This document shows, piece by piece, positions 16,161-23,187 of a stretch of DNA of 31,744 nt (position 1 is the stretch's first letter; every line of letters starts with the position of its first letter). The position numbers and the translations under genes are program-made. A model generated the notes under the pieces. That model did no database searches. It saw only the letters and a list, made by a program, of their open reading frames with translations, and had not been told where the DNA came from. Where the stretch lies: positions 1-31,744 of the forward strand of contig CALXWF010000125.1 of assembly GCA_944392285.1 (NCBI GenBank), in the 5' to 3' direction. This DNA comes from an uncultured Alphaproteobacteria bacterium (GTDB taxonomy: Bacteria; Pseudomonadota; Alphaproteobacteria; RF32; CAG-239).

Positions 16161-17366
16161 ATGGAAGCAGTTGAAGCTCGGTTTAGCGATGTTTTGACAG
16201 TTAAGTCAGGTGTTACGCGCCTGACTTTAACTGATTTTAGAAACTATGCTTTTTTGCGCCTTAATGCCGAGCTTGCTCCCATTATTTTGACCGGAGATAA
16301 CGGCACCGGCAAAACAAATATTTTGGAAGCCATCTCCTTCTTAACACCCGGCAGAGGCTTGCGCAGCGCAAAGCTCTCAGATATTAAGCGAATGACGCCG
16401 GCCTTGGTTCCCGATGAATATATGCCGGAAAAAATCGGCCCGGTTAATTGGGCGGTTTCAGCCCTGGTGCAAAGAGACGGCGAGGAAGTGGAAATCGGAA
16501 CCGCGGTGGAACGCAGCTTTCGGGAAACAGAGGAAGACGAAGGCAGAAGTTTTGACCGTAGAATCGTAAAAATTAACGGCAATAAAATTGCCTCTCAGAG
16601 CGAGCTTGGAAAATATATTTCCGCCGTGTGGCTCACCCCGCAGATGGACAGATTGTTTCGCGGCGGCAGCCAACCCAGACGCAGTTTTTTGGACCGTTTG
16701 GTCTATGCTTTTGATTTGGAACATGCCAAAAGAACCGCTAACTTTGAGCATTTGTATCGGCAGTGGTATCAGCTTTTAAAAGAAGGCTGCCGCGATAACT
16801 CTTGGCTTGCCTCTTTGGAAGAAAATATGGCTGCGCTCGGCGTGGCGATTGCCGCTGCCAGACGCGAACAAATTGCCAAGCTCAACCGCTTTATTGAAAC
16901 AGAGCCTGATGACGTGTTTCCGAATGTGGTGTTGCAGCTTGACGGTGTTATTGAAAAAATGCTTGATAGCTCTCCGGCGGTTGAGGCAGAAGATTTTTAT
17001 GCGCAATATCTGTGTAAACAACGCCGTAACGTGATGTTTAATGACACAATCGACGGTGTTAACAAAACAGATTTTAAGGTATTTTATAAAAAGAAACGGA
17101 TGCCGGCCGAATTATGCTCAACCGGCGAACAAAAGTCTTTGCTTATCAGCATTATTTTGGCGCAAACAAAGTGCCAAACCTTGCATCAGGGCTTTGCGCC
17201 CGTGTTGCTGCTGGACGAAGTGGTTGCGCATTTGGACGACATTAAGCGCGAGGCTTTGCTCAAAAAAATTAGTGAGCTTCAGGTGCAGGCGTGGATTACG
17301 TCTACCGACCCCACGCTGTTTGATTCTTTGCGCGGGACGGCTCAATTCATTTCTTTGCCTTTGTAG
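16161..17366 (+). CDS. recF: DNA replication and repair protein RecF
   Basis: A 401-residue SMC-like ATPase that loads RecA at gaps with RecO and RecR. Walker A is GDNGTGKTNILEAI (about residues 47-60), the RecF-specific LTLTDFRNYAFLRL precedes it, the signature CSTGEQKSLLISIILAQ lies at about 318-334 and Walker B VLLLDEVVAHLDD at about 350-362. The protein is somewhat longer than the usual 360-380 residues because of an extended N-terminus and a charged insert near 100-135. The start 7 bases after dnaN is the natural one for the operon. Confidence 0.97.
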   Translation: MEAVEARFSDVLTVKSGVTRLTLTDFRNYAFLRLNAELAPIILTGDNGTGKTNILEAISFLTPGRGLRSAKLSDIKRMTPALVPDEYMPEKIGPVNWAVSALVQRDGEEVEIGTAVERSFRETEEDEGRSFDRRIVKINGNKIASQSELGKYISAVWLTPQMDRLFRGGSQPRRSFLDRLVYAFDLEHAKRTANFEHLYRQWYQLLKEGCRDNSWLASLEENMAALGVAIAAARREQIAKLNRFIETEPDDVFPNVVLQLDGVIEKMLDSSPAVEAEDFYAQYLCKQRRNVMFNDTIDGVNKTDFKVFYKKKRMPAELCSTGEQKSLLISIILAQTKCQTLHQGFAPVLLLDEVVAHLDDIKREALLKKISELQVQAWITSTDPTLFDSLRGTAQFISLPL

Positions 17367-17456
17367 TTTTTCGGTTTTTATTAACTCAAAATTGACACTT
17401 TGCGGGTTATGTTGTAACATGATTTTTAGTTTAACTTACGCTCTTTAGGAAAAGAC

Positions 17457-17876
17457 ATGGAAACGCAATATTATACCCTGATTGAAAAACAGGACTTTTA
17501 TGAAATCATTGAAAATAAATATGGCGAATTGGCTATTTTTATTGATGCGCGCGACGGCGCTCCGGTAAACCCGGTGTTGGAGTTTGACGGCAAAAAAACC
17601 GCCCTCTTGAAACGCGATGCGCATTTGGCGGTTAAACTTGATGATATTCATGAAGAAACCGTTGCCCCCTTAGCTGAGGCTGAGTTTGTCATGATTGTGG
17701 AACTTAAGGGCAAAATGGTTGAACGTGTTTACGGCGTGCCGGTTGAAAATGTGGAAGAGATTGTGTTTGAGGGCAGACAAACCCGCGCCGACGAGCTGGT
17801 TAAAGCAAGAAGCCGCGACGAAATTTTGCAAAGTTTCGGCGCCGTTAAAACTTGGGCCAGCGGCAGCAAAAGATAA
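17457..17876 (+). CDS. Conserved-looking protein of unknown function
   Basis: A 139-residue soluble acidic protein that I do not recognise. It begins METQYYTLIEKQDFYEIIEN and has alternating beta strands (ELAIFIDARDGAPVNPVLEF; EFVMIVELKGKMVERVYGVP) and a helical C-terminus rich in Glu, Arg and Lys. No signal peptide, membrane helix or catalytic motif is visible. An AGGAAAAG ribosome site (about 17447-17454) sets the start. It is 29 bases upstream of the EIIA(Man) gene on the same strand, so it probably belongs to the same operon. In related alphaproteobacteria this position upstream of EIIA is often taken by hprK or rapZ, but this protein has neither a Walker motif nor the right length. Confidence 0.8.
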   Translation: METQYYTLIEKQDFYEIIENKYGELAIFIDARDGAPVNPVLEFDGKKTALLKRDAHLAVKLDDIHEETVAPLAEAEFVMIVELKGKMVERVYGVPVENVEEIVFEGRQTRADELVKARSRDEILQSFGAVKTWASGSKR

Positions 17877-17905
17877 ATTATACGTTTTAGAGGAATCTGT
17901 AAATT

Positions 17906-18304
17906 ATGATCGGTTTGGTTTTGGTTACGCACGGAAATTTGGCGCTCGAATTTATTTCAGCCATGCAACATGTGGTCGGAAAACAGGAAAATGTTTTGCC
18001 GGTTTGTATCGGCCCGGAAGACGACATGGAGCAAAGACGTGCCGAGATTTTACAAAAAGTCAGCGAAGTTGACAGCGGCAGCGGGGTGGTGGTTTTGACC
18101 GATATGTTCGGCGGAACGCCTTCTAACCTGGCTATCTCAATTATGGACCGCGCCAATGTTGAAATTTTGGCCGGTATGAATCTGCCGATGCTGATTAAAC
18201 TTGCCTCTTTGCGCAAAGATAAAAACTTGAAAGATACGGTTGCCGGCGCTCAGGAAGCCGGTAAGAAATATATTAATATCGCTTCGCAACTGCTAGGAAA
18301 ATAA
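17906..18304 (+). CDS. PTS EIIA component, mannose family
   Basis: A 132-residue EIIA(Man)-type protein. The active-site histidine is His9 in MIGLVLVTHGNLA, and VVVLTDMFGGTPSNLA matches the second conserved loop. It accepts phosphate from HPr. No EIIB, EIIC or EIID sugar-transport domains occur nearby, so, as in most alphaproteobacteria, this is probably a regulatory rather than a sugar-uptake protein. The HPr gene begins one base after its stop codon, indicating translational coupling. Confidence 0.95.
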   Translation: MIGLVLVTHGNLALEFISAMQHVVGKQENVLPVCIGPEDDMEQRRAEILQKVSEVDSGSGVVVLTDMFGGTPSNLAISIMDRANVEILAGMNLPMLIKLASLRKDKNLKDTVAGAQEAGKKYINIASQLLGK

Positions 18305-18305
18305 T

Positions 18306-18584
18306 ATGAGTGAAGAAGTTATTACACAAGAATTGGAAATTAAAAATCAGAAAGGTTTACACGCCAGAGCCGCCGCGGCTTTTGTTAAAACGGTTGAAAA
18401 TTTTGATGCCGTGGTTGAGGTGGAAAGAATCGGCCAAAGGGTTAGCGGTTGCTCTATTATGGGCTTGATGATGCTGGCCGCCGCCAAAGGCACGACGATT
18501 GTTGTTTATTGCTCAGGAAACCAAGCAAAAGAAGCCTTGCAAGCCGTTGCCGAGCTGATTGACAATAAGTTTGGCGAAGAATAA
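18306..18584 (+). CDS. Phosphocarrier protein HPr
   Basis: A 92-residue HPr-family protein. KGLHARAA carries the phosphorylated histidine (His19), and VSGCSIMGLMML holds the regulatory serine (Ser50) that HPr kinase modifies in many bacteria. It passes phosphate between enzyme I and EIIA proteins. Keeping the serine site suggests control by an HPr kinase, but neither hprK nor ptsI lies in this window. It is tightly packed between EIIA and the methyltransferase gene. Confidence 0.96.
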   Translation: MSEEVITQELEIKNQKGLHARAAAAFVKTVENFDAVVEVERIGQRVSGCSIMGLMMLAAAKGTTIVVYCSGNQAKEALQAVAELIDNKFGEE

Positions 18585-18595
18585 TTTTGACCGAA

Positions 18596-19513
18596 ATGAA
18601 AGCACCGCGCAACAAAACCATTGAGCTTTCTCCGAAAGAGGAAAAAGTTTATCTGAAAAAAACAATTCGCCTGACAAAAAAAGTTGAGGCCGCCGAGGTG
18701 GTCGATAAGACGATTTGTCAGGATTGTTTGCGCGCCATGGATTTTTTGCCAGACAAATTTGTCGATTTGATGGTGGTTGACCCCCCTTATAATTTGACTA
18801 AAAATTTTTCTTCTTCCGTGTTTCGGGAAAGAGATTTGAAAACTTATCAGAAGTGGCTTGATAAATGGCTTAAAAAAGCTGACAGGCTGTTAAAAGACAC
18901 GGCAAGTATTTATATTTGCGCCGACTGGAAAACTTCTATTGCCATTCCTGAAATTGCGTCACGTTATTTTGTGTTGCAAAACCGTATCTCTTGGGAGAGA
19001 GAAAAAGGCCGCGGCGCTCAAAATAATTGGAAAAACTGCTTGGAAGATATATGGTTTTTTACCAAGAGTAATGATTATTGCTTTAATATTGACGCGGTAA
19101 AAATTCAAAAACCGGTTATTGCGCCTTATCGTGATGCCAGCGGTAAACCCAAAGATTGGGTCGAATCAGATGCGGGAAAATTTCGTTTAACGCACCCGTC
19201 TAATATTTGGACGGACATCTCTATTCCTTTTTGGTCAATGCCTGAAAATACTTCACACCCGACACAAAAACCGGAGAAACTTATTGCTAAGTTGATTTTG
19301 GCTTCAAGTAATCCCAATGATTTGGTGTTTGACCCGTTTTTGGGCTCAGGCACGACCTCGGTTACGGCAAAAAAACTCGGCCGGCATTATCTTGGAATCG
19401 AGCGCGAAAAAGAATATGCCGCCTTGAGCGAAAAACGCCTTGAAAACGCCGAAAATAACAAAACCATTCAGGGGTTTGAAAACGGCGTTTTTAAACCAAG
19501 AAACGCCTCTTAA
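18596..19513 (+). CDS. Orphan site-specific DNA methyltransferase (DPPY class)
   Basis: A protein of about 305 residues with the amino-methyltransferase motifs in beta-class order: the catalytic VVDPPYNLT near the N-terminus (about residue 62), HPTQKPEKLIAKLI, and the AdoMet-binding FDPFLGSGTTSV near residue 245. It should methylate adenine N6 (or cytosine N4) in duplex DNA. The C-terminus lacks the extra domain of CcrM. No restriction endonuclease is near, so it is an orphan that may serve epigenetic regulation. I take the ATG at 18596; a TTG at 18587, 2 bases after the HPr stop, is an alternative. Close packing behind HPr suggests co-transcription. Confidence 0.88.
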   Translation: MKAPRNKTIELSPKEEKVYLKKTIRLTKKVEAAEVVDKTICQDCLRAMDFLPDKFVDLMVVDPPYNLTKNFSSSVFRERDLKTYQKWLDKWLKKADRLLKDTASIYICADWKTSIAIPEIASRYFVLQNRISWEREKGRGAQNNWKNCLEDIWFFTKSNDYCFNIDAVKIQKPVIAPYRDASGKPKDWVESDAGKFRLTHPSNIWTDISIPFWSMPENTSHPTQKPEKLIAKLILASSNPNDLVFDPFLGSGTTSVTAKKLGRHYLGIEREKEYAALSEKRLENAENNKTIQGFENGVFKPRNAS

Positions 19514-19525
19514 AAAAATAAGTAA

Positions 19526-19552
19526 AAAGGCGGAAAATTCCGCCTTTCTTTA
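19526..19552. terminator. Bidirectional terminator between convergent genes
   Basis: AAAGGCGGAA (19526-19535) pairs with TTCCGCCTTT (19538-19547). The plus side is followed by CTTTATTT and the minus side by TTTTTACTTATTTTTTT. It can serve both the methyltransferase operon and the convergent lipoprotein gene. Confidence 0.85.
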
Positions 19553-19969
19553 TTTCTTCAGCGGTATCATATTCAGATTAACCTCTTCATCTAAATAATA
19601 CATATCGCCGCTTATCGGATCCACAATCAGATAACCAATAAGGCCTCCGAATAGGATATTGCCGGCATAGTACCAGCCACTCACATGCCAATCAATTACC
19701 GTGCTTTGTGTCTTAAAGCCATCTTTTGACGCGATGACCGTGTATTTTTGCGGATTGAAATATCCGCTCTGCGAAGTTTTAAGATTAAGCGTTGTCGGCG
19801 TTTGACCCTCAAATATTGTCTGGCCGTTTTTATCTAGTAGTTTTATGTCGACCTTTTCAACATTGGATTTAATGGGAATCGATTGATTGTTTTCTCTCAT
19901 TATGGTTGCGCAGGAAGAAAGAATCCCCGCAAATATGCCAAAGGTTATACCTAAAAACAGTTTTTTCAT
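19550..19969 (-). CDS. Small lipoprotein of unknown function
   Basis: A 139-residue protein with a lipoprotein signal (MKKLFLGITFGIFAGILSSC; lipobox LSSC with acylated Cys20). The mature part has a PEGA/carboxypeptidase-regulatory-like beta domain (VDIKLLDKNGQTIFEGQTPT... YTVIASKDGF), then WHVSGWYYAGNILFGGLIGYL and IVDPISGDMYYL. The GWYxGNxxFGGxIGxLIVDPxxGxMy pattern is familiar from proteobacterial hypothetical lipoproteins. Final location (inner or outer membrane) cannot be decided. The start is supported by AAGGATG upstream. A terminator-bearing RNA candidate ends about 20 bases upstream on the same strand. Confidence 0.87.
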   Translation of the reverse strand: MKKLFLGITFGIFAGILSSCATIMRENNQSIPIKSNVEKVDIKLLDKNGQTIFEGQTPTTLNLKTSQSGYFNPQKYTVIASKDGFKTQSTVIDWHVSGWYYAGNILFGGLIGYLIVDPISGDMYYLDEEVNLNMIPLKK

Positions 19970-19989
19970 TAGAACATCCTTATGTTAAA

Positions 19990-20019
19990 AGTTAAAACAA
20001 AACCCACCTGAAAGGTGGG
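19990..20019 (-). terminator. Minus-strand terminator of the RNA candidate
   Basis: On the minus strand CCCACCT (20019-20013) pairs with AGGTGGG (20009-20003) around a TTC loop and is followed by TTTTGTTTT. On the plus strand the hairpin is followed by CGGATG, so it works only in the minus direction. No reading frame on that strand ends just before it, pointing to a non-coding transcript or a leader attenuator. Confidence 0.75.
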
Positions 20020-20165
20020 CGGATGTTCGAAAACCGTTGAATGTTACGGCTCGGCCTATTCAGCGCATAGCCTTATTTAGCCGACATCCGTCCATGACAG
20101 AAATCGGCATAGATTTTAAGTCGTATGCAAACGACTACATTCACAAGGGTTTTCGACGCCCTAGA
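20003..20165 (-). ncRNA. Candidate structured non-coding RNA
   Basis: A gene-free block whose minus strand folds into a closed multi-branch structure. The closing stem pairs TCGAAAACC (20035-20027 read on plus) with GGTTTTCGA (20148-20156) and TGAATGT (20038-20044) with ACATTCA (20137-20143). Inside are hairpins AGTCGT/ACGACT (20119-20136), GCCGA/TCGGC with an inner CTGTC/GACGG that uses a G.T pair possible only on the minus strand, and GGCTAT/ATAGGCC (about 20051-20075). A Rho-independent hairpin follows directly. A weak promoter, TTTACA (20219-20214) and TAATGT (20196-20191), lies upstream at 17-base spacing. Length (about 165-185 bases) and rod shape recall 6S RNA, but I could not confirm any family; a leader of the downstream lipoprotein gene is the alternative. 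Confidence 0.55.
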
Positions 20166-20328
20166 TACTCAAGTTTTGTATCTGTTTTAGACATTAAATG
20201 CATATCTAAAATTTGTAAAGTTTTTTATTAAATGAAATAATACTTAAGTTTTGCTCCTCTTGTTTGCGAATTTTTTGCCATTAGATTGTTTTTGTATCTT
20301 GTTTTTTAGTCCAACAAAGGAGGAAAAA

Positions 20329-20484
20329 ATGTCATATAAAGATTTAAGCGCTAAAGAAACAAACAATAATCAAAATAAAAATGCTTCGGCAAATTCTACA
20401 AAAACGGCATCTTCCAACAGCAATACGCAAAATTCTTCAAACACGACCAATACCAAAAAAAGCAGCGGCTGCGGTTGTAAATAA
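20329..20484 (+). CDS. 51-residue Asn/Ser/Thr-rich peptide with Cys-containing tail
   Basis: The true start is ATG 20329, behind a perfect AAAGGAGG (20316-20323) at 5-base spacing, one of the strongest ribosome sites in the window; an upstream in-frame start at 20251 lacks such a site. After MSYKDLSAKE the chain is nearly all Asn, Ser, Thr, Lys, Gln and Ala, and it ends SSGCGCK. It has no signal peptide and is expected to be disordered. The two cysteines at the tail could bind metal, form a disulfide or be modified. Its own terminator follows at 20499-20536, so it is a single-gene unit. Function unknown; strong translation and terminator argue that it is real. Confidence 0.75.
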   Translation: MSYKDLSAKETNNNQNKNASANSTKTASSNSNTQNSSNTTNTKKSSGCGCK

Positions 20485-20498
20485 GTGCGCGTAAGTTC

Positions 20499-20536
20499 AA
20501 TCCCCCCTTGGAAAAATTCCATAGGGGGGATTTTGT
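20499..20536 (+). terminator. Rho-independent terminator after the small peptide gene
   Basis: AATCCCCCCTTGGAA (20499-20513) pairs with TTCCATAGGGGGGATT (about 20517-20532), an unusually long GC-rich stem with a 3-base loop and one internal mismatch. TTTGTATTTT follows. It is 14 bases after the stop codon. Confidence 0.88.
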
Positions 20537-20538
20537 AT

Positions 20539-20566
20539 TTTACAATTTGCTTATTTTGTTTATAGT
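20539..20566 (+). promoter_or_regulatory. Probable sigma70-type promoter of lolA-xthA
   Basis: TTTACA (20539-20544) and TATAGT (20561-20566) are separated by 16 bases, directly after the preceding terminator and about 33 bases before the lolA start. Confidence 0.5.
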
Positions 20567-20598
20567 AGATTACGGTTAAATATTTGTGAGGTTTGCTG

Positions 20599-21219
20599 AT
20601 GAAAAAATTGTTGGTCGCAGCCGCTTTTTTGATGAGCTTCGGGACTTGTTTTGCCGCCAAGGCTCAGAGCGCGGATGATATTAAAAAAGTTGAAAATTAT
20701 TTGAACGGTATCAAAAATTTGCAGGCCTCTTTTGTGCAAACTTCAAGCAATGGCGGAATCGCCGAGGGAATGCTCTATATCGCCAAACCAAATAAAATTC
20801 GTATGGAATATAAAGACCCGACCTCCGTTTTGATTGTCGGCGACGGCGATTATATCATCTATAACGACAAAGAACTCGACCAAATTACGCATATTGATTA
20901 TGACGATATTCCCGCTACCATGATTTTGGCCAATAATATCAGCATTGACGGCAAGCAAATTAAGGTGCTTGACTTTTTTAAGGACGCCGGCACAACCTCT
21001 ATTACGCTTGATTATCAGGGCAAAGGCGAAGTCGGGCCGATTACGCTGATTTTTGACAACAGCCCTTTTGCACTCAAACAATGGAAAATTGTTGACCCGC
21101 AAAGCGTGGAAGTGACCGTGTCTTTGTATAATGCCCAAAAAGACGGCACCCTTGACGCAGACTTGTTCAAATTCAAAAATGAAAAGAAAAAACCCTTGAA
21201 TTATAAAGGCAAAAAATAA
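20599..21219 (+). CDS. lolA: Outer-membrane lipoprotein carrier protein LolA
   Basis: A 206-residue periplasmic chaperone that takes lipoproteins from the LolCDE exporter to the outer membrane. I start it at ATG 20599 behind GTGAGG; the TTG at 20593 is less likely. A signal peptide (MKKLLVAAAFLMSFGTCFAA) precedes KVENYLNGIKNLQASFVQTS, and EGMLYIAKPNKIRMEYKDP is the usual LolA strand pair. Later strands (SITLDYQGKGEVGPITLIFD; LKQWKIVDPQ) complete the half-barrel. Its clients could include the lipoproteins at 19550 and 28925. xthA starts 2 bases after its stop, the conserved alphaproteobacterial pair. Confidence 0.93.
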   Translation: MKKLLVAAAFLMSFGTCFAAKAQSADDIKKVENYLNGIKNLQASFVQTSSNGGIAEGMLYIAKPNKIRMEYKDPTSVLIVGDGDYIIYNDKELDQITHIDYDDIPATMILANNISIDGKQIKVLDFFKDAGTTSITLDYQGKGEVGPITLIFDNSPFALKQWKIVDPQSVEVTVSLYNAQKDGTLDADLFKFKNEKKKPLNYKGKK

Positions 21220-21221
21220 CC

Positions 21222-22025
21222 ATGCGTTGCAAACTTATCAGCTGGAACGTTAACTCTATTCGAATCCGCATGGCCTTGTTGGCACAGCTTGTTAAACTTG
21301 AAAATCCCGATATTTTGTGTTTGCAGGAAATTAAAGCCAAAAAAGAAGATTTTCCCTTTGAGGAAATAAAGGCTTTAGGCTACCCTAATATCGCGCTTTA
21401 TTCCATTCCGGGGTATAACGGCGTGGCCATTCTTTCTAAACTGCCGCTTGAAGATATTAAAACATTTGACTGGGTCGGCAAAAAAGATGCGCGCCATGTT
21501 TGCGCCACCATTCAAGGTGATATTGAAATTCATAATATCTATATTCCGGCCGGCGGCGATATCCCCGACCCGATTGAAAATTTGGCTTTTGCCCACAAGC
21601 TCGCCTTTGTTGATGATGTGGCCGAAGCCTTAGAAAAAAACGCCGAAAAACTTAAAAATAAAAAACTGCTTATCTGTGGCGATTTTAACATTGCGCCTTT
21701 AGAAAACGACGTGTGGAGCCATAAGGCTATGTCTAAAATTATTTCTCACACGGAAGTAGAAATTCAGCGTTTGAATCGTTTGCAAAAGGCCTTGGATTTT
21801 GTTGATGTTACACATCTGATTTATCCGGAACCGCAAAAAGTATATTCTTGGTGGAGCTACCGAAACCCAAACTGGCAAACCAATAATAAAGGACGGCGCT
21901 TGGACCATATTTGGGTTACAAACCCCTTAAAAGATGCCGTGCGCGATGTGCGTATTCTTAAAGAAGCGCGCGCTTGGGAAAGACCCTCTGACCATGTGCC
22001 GGTGATTTTGGAATTTGATATATAA
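21222..22025 (+). CDS. xthA: Exodeoxyribonuclease III
   Basis: A 267-residue AP endonuclease/3'-phosphatase of the EEP fold that acts in base-excision repair after glycosylases such as MutM. Motifs are intact: ISWNVNSIR (Asn7-type), LQEIKA (metal-binding Glu), GYNGVAILS, CGDFNIAP (Asp/Asn), and RRLDHIWV plus PSDHVPV (catalytic Asp-His). Length and order are standard. It is co-transcribed with lolA. It is also a useful contrast for the degenerate EEP domain at 2045-2980. Confidence 0.97.
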   Translation: MRCKLISWNVNSIRIRMALLAQLVKLENPDILCLQEIKAKKEDFPFEEIKALGYPNIALYSIPGYNGVAILSKLPLEDIKTFDWVGKKDARHVCATIQGDIEIHNIYIPAGGDIPDPIENLAFAHKLAFVDDVAEALEKNAEKLKNKKLLICGDFNIAPLENDVWSHKAMSKIISHTEVEIQRLNRLQKALDFVDVTHLIYPEPQKVYSWWSYRNPNWQTNNKGRRLDHIWVTNPLKDAVRDVRILKEARAWERPSDHVPVILEFDI

Positions 22026-22029
22026 AAGC

Positions 22030-23184
22030 CTAAGCACCGAGTTGTTTTTCATCATCTTCGGCAGAGGTCGGGTGTGTAAGGCTCAGCGGCTTTTCTCCCT
22101 CGCCTAAAGAAAAATCTTCTATCTTTTGGATACGGCTGCCGATTTTGCGCGAGGAGGTGCGAATCCCCTCAATATCATCATTGGCTTGTTTGAAATGGCG
22201 CCCAAGACTCTCTATTCGGCTGTCAAGACGGCAGATGTCTTCGGCCAAAACACCGACTTCTTTTTGAATGACGCCCGCCTGCTCCCGCATTTTGGCATCT
22301 TTCAAAATGGCGCGGACGGTGTTTAAGGTGGCCATTAAAGTGGTGGGTGAAACAATCCAAACTTTGGCGCGATAGGAGGCTTCCACAACTTCGGGAAAAT
22401 TTGCATGAAGTTCGGCATATATGGCCTCGCTTGGCAGAAACATCAGGGCAGATTCCGCTGTTTCGCCGACGATGATATATTTTTCGGCAATGTCTTTGAT
22501 GTGCTTTAAAACCGAGGCTTTGAAAAACCGCTCGGCCTCAAGTTTTTCGCGCTCATTGGCCGCTACGCGCAAAGCATGATAACTTTCTAAGGGAAATTTG
22601 GAATCTATAACGATTGTTCCCGGTGGGTTGGGCAGGCACAAAACACAATCTGCCCGCTTTTGATTGCTTAAAACCACCTGAAATTTATATGCTGACGGCG
22701 GAAGAATCGAGGTGACCAAATCGTTTAGTTGAATTTCTCCAAACGCACCGCGCGCCTGCTTGTTGGACAAGACCTCTTGTAAGGATACAACCTGCTCGGA
22801 AAGGCTGGAGATTTTTTGTTGGGCGACATCTATTTTGGCTAAGCGCTCACGCAAATCTTGAAGAGTTTCTGCCGTTTTTACGGTGTTTTGTTGCAACCCC
22901 TCGCCTACGCTCTTGGTTACTTGAAGAAGTTTTTCATCCATCATTTTTAAGACGGCAATTTTTTGCTCGTTTACCGCCTCGGCAATTTTGCCCTGCTGAT
23001 TGAGGCTGTTTTCGGAAAGTTGGGATACCCTACCCGCAAGCTCTGCCTGCGCACGAAAGATGTTGTCGGCAAAAACTTGCAGCTCTTTATTTTGACGGCG
23101 GCCAAACAACAAAAAGATGTTTACCGCCGCCAATAATACCGCCAAAACAGCTAAAACAACCACGATTTGGGGCAAATAGGTCAT
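22030..23184 (-). CDS. rmuC: DNA recombination protein RmuC
   Basis: A 384-residue RmuC-family protein. It has an N-terminal membrane helix (about residues 5-27, IVVVLAVLAVLLAAVNIFLL), a coiled coil to about 150, and the nuclease-like RmuC domain with QARGAFGEIQLNDLV, VIDSKFPLESY and MFLPSEAIYAEL. RmuC limits DNA inversions and rearrangements, presumably as a structure-specific nuclease. It starts 3 bases after the accA stop codon, so both are one operon. It converges with xthA, 4 bases apart. Confidence 0.93.
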   Translation of the reverse strand: MTYLPQIVVVLAVLAVLLAAVNIFLLFGRRQNKELQVFADNIFRAQAELAGRVSQLSENSLNQQGKIAEAVNEQKIAVLKMMDEKLLQVTKSVGEGLQQNTVKTAETLQDLRERLAKIDVAQQKISSLSEQVVSLQEVLSNKQARGAFGEIQLNDLVTSILPPSAYKFQVVLSNQKRADCVLCLPNPPGTIVIDSKFPLESYHALRVAANEREKLEAERFFKASVLKHIKDIAEKYIIVGETAESALMFLPSEAIYAELHANFPEVVEASYRAKVWIVSPTTLMATLNTVRAILKDAKMREQAGVIQKEVGVLAEDICRLDSRIESLGRHFKQANDDIEGIRTSSRKIGSRIQKIEDFSLGEGEKPLSLTHPTSAEDDEKQLGA

Positions 23185-23187
23185 ATC

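Noticed and set aside
18596..19513. Restriction-modification system or CcrM
   Set aside because: No endonuclease gene is adjacent, and the CcrM C-terminal extension is missing.
20037..20231. 64-codon plus-strand frame containing ANDYIHKG, reminiscent of a tmRNA tag (GCAAACGAC)
   Set aside because: GCAAACGAC is explained by the GTCGT/ACGAC hairpin, no tag ending in Ala-Ala or tRNA-like half is present, and the frame overlies the structured RNA candidate on the other strand.
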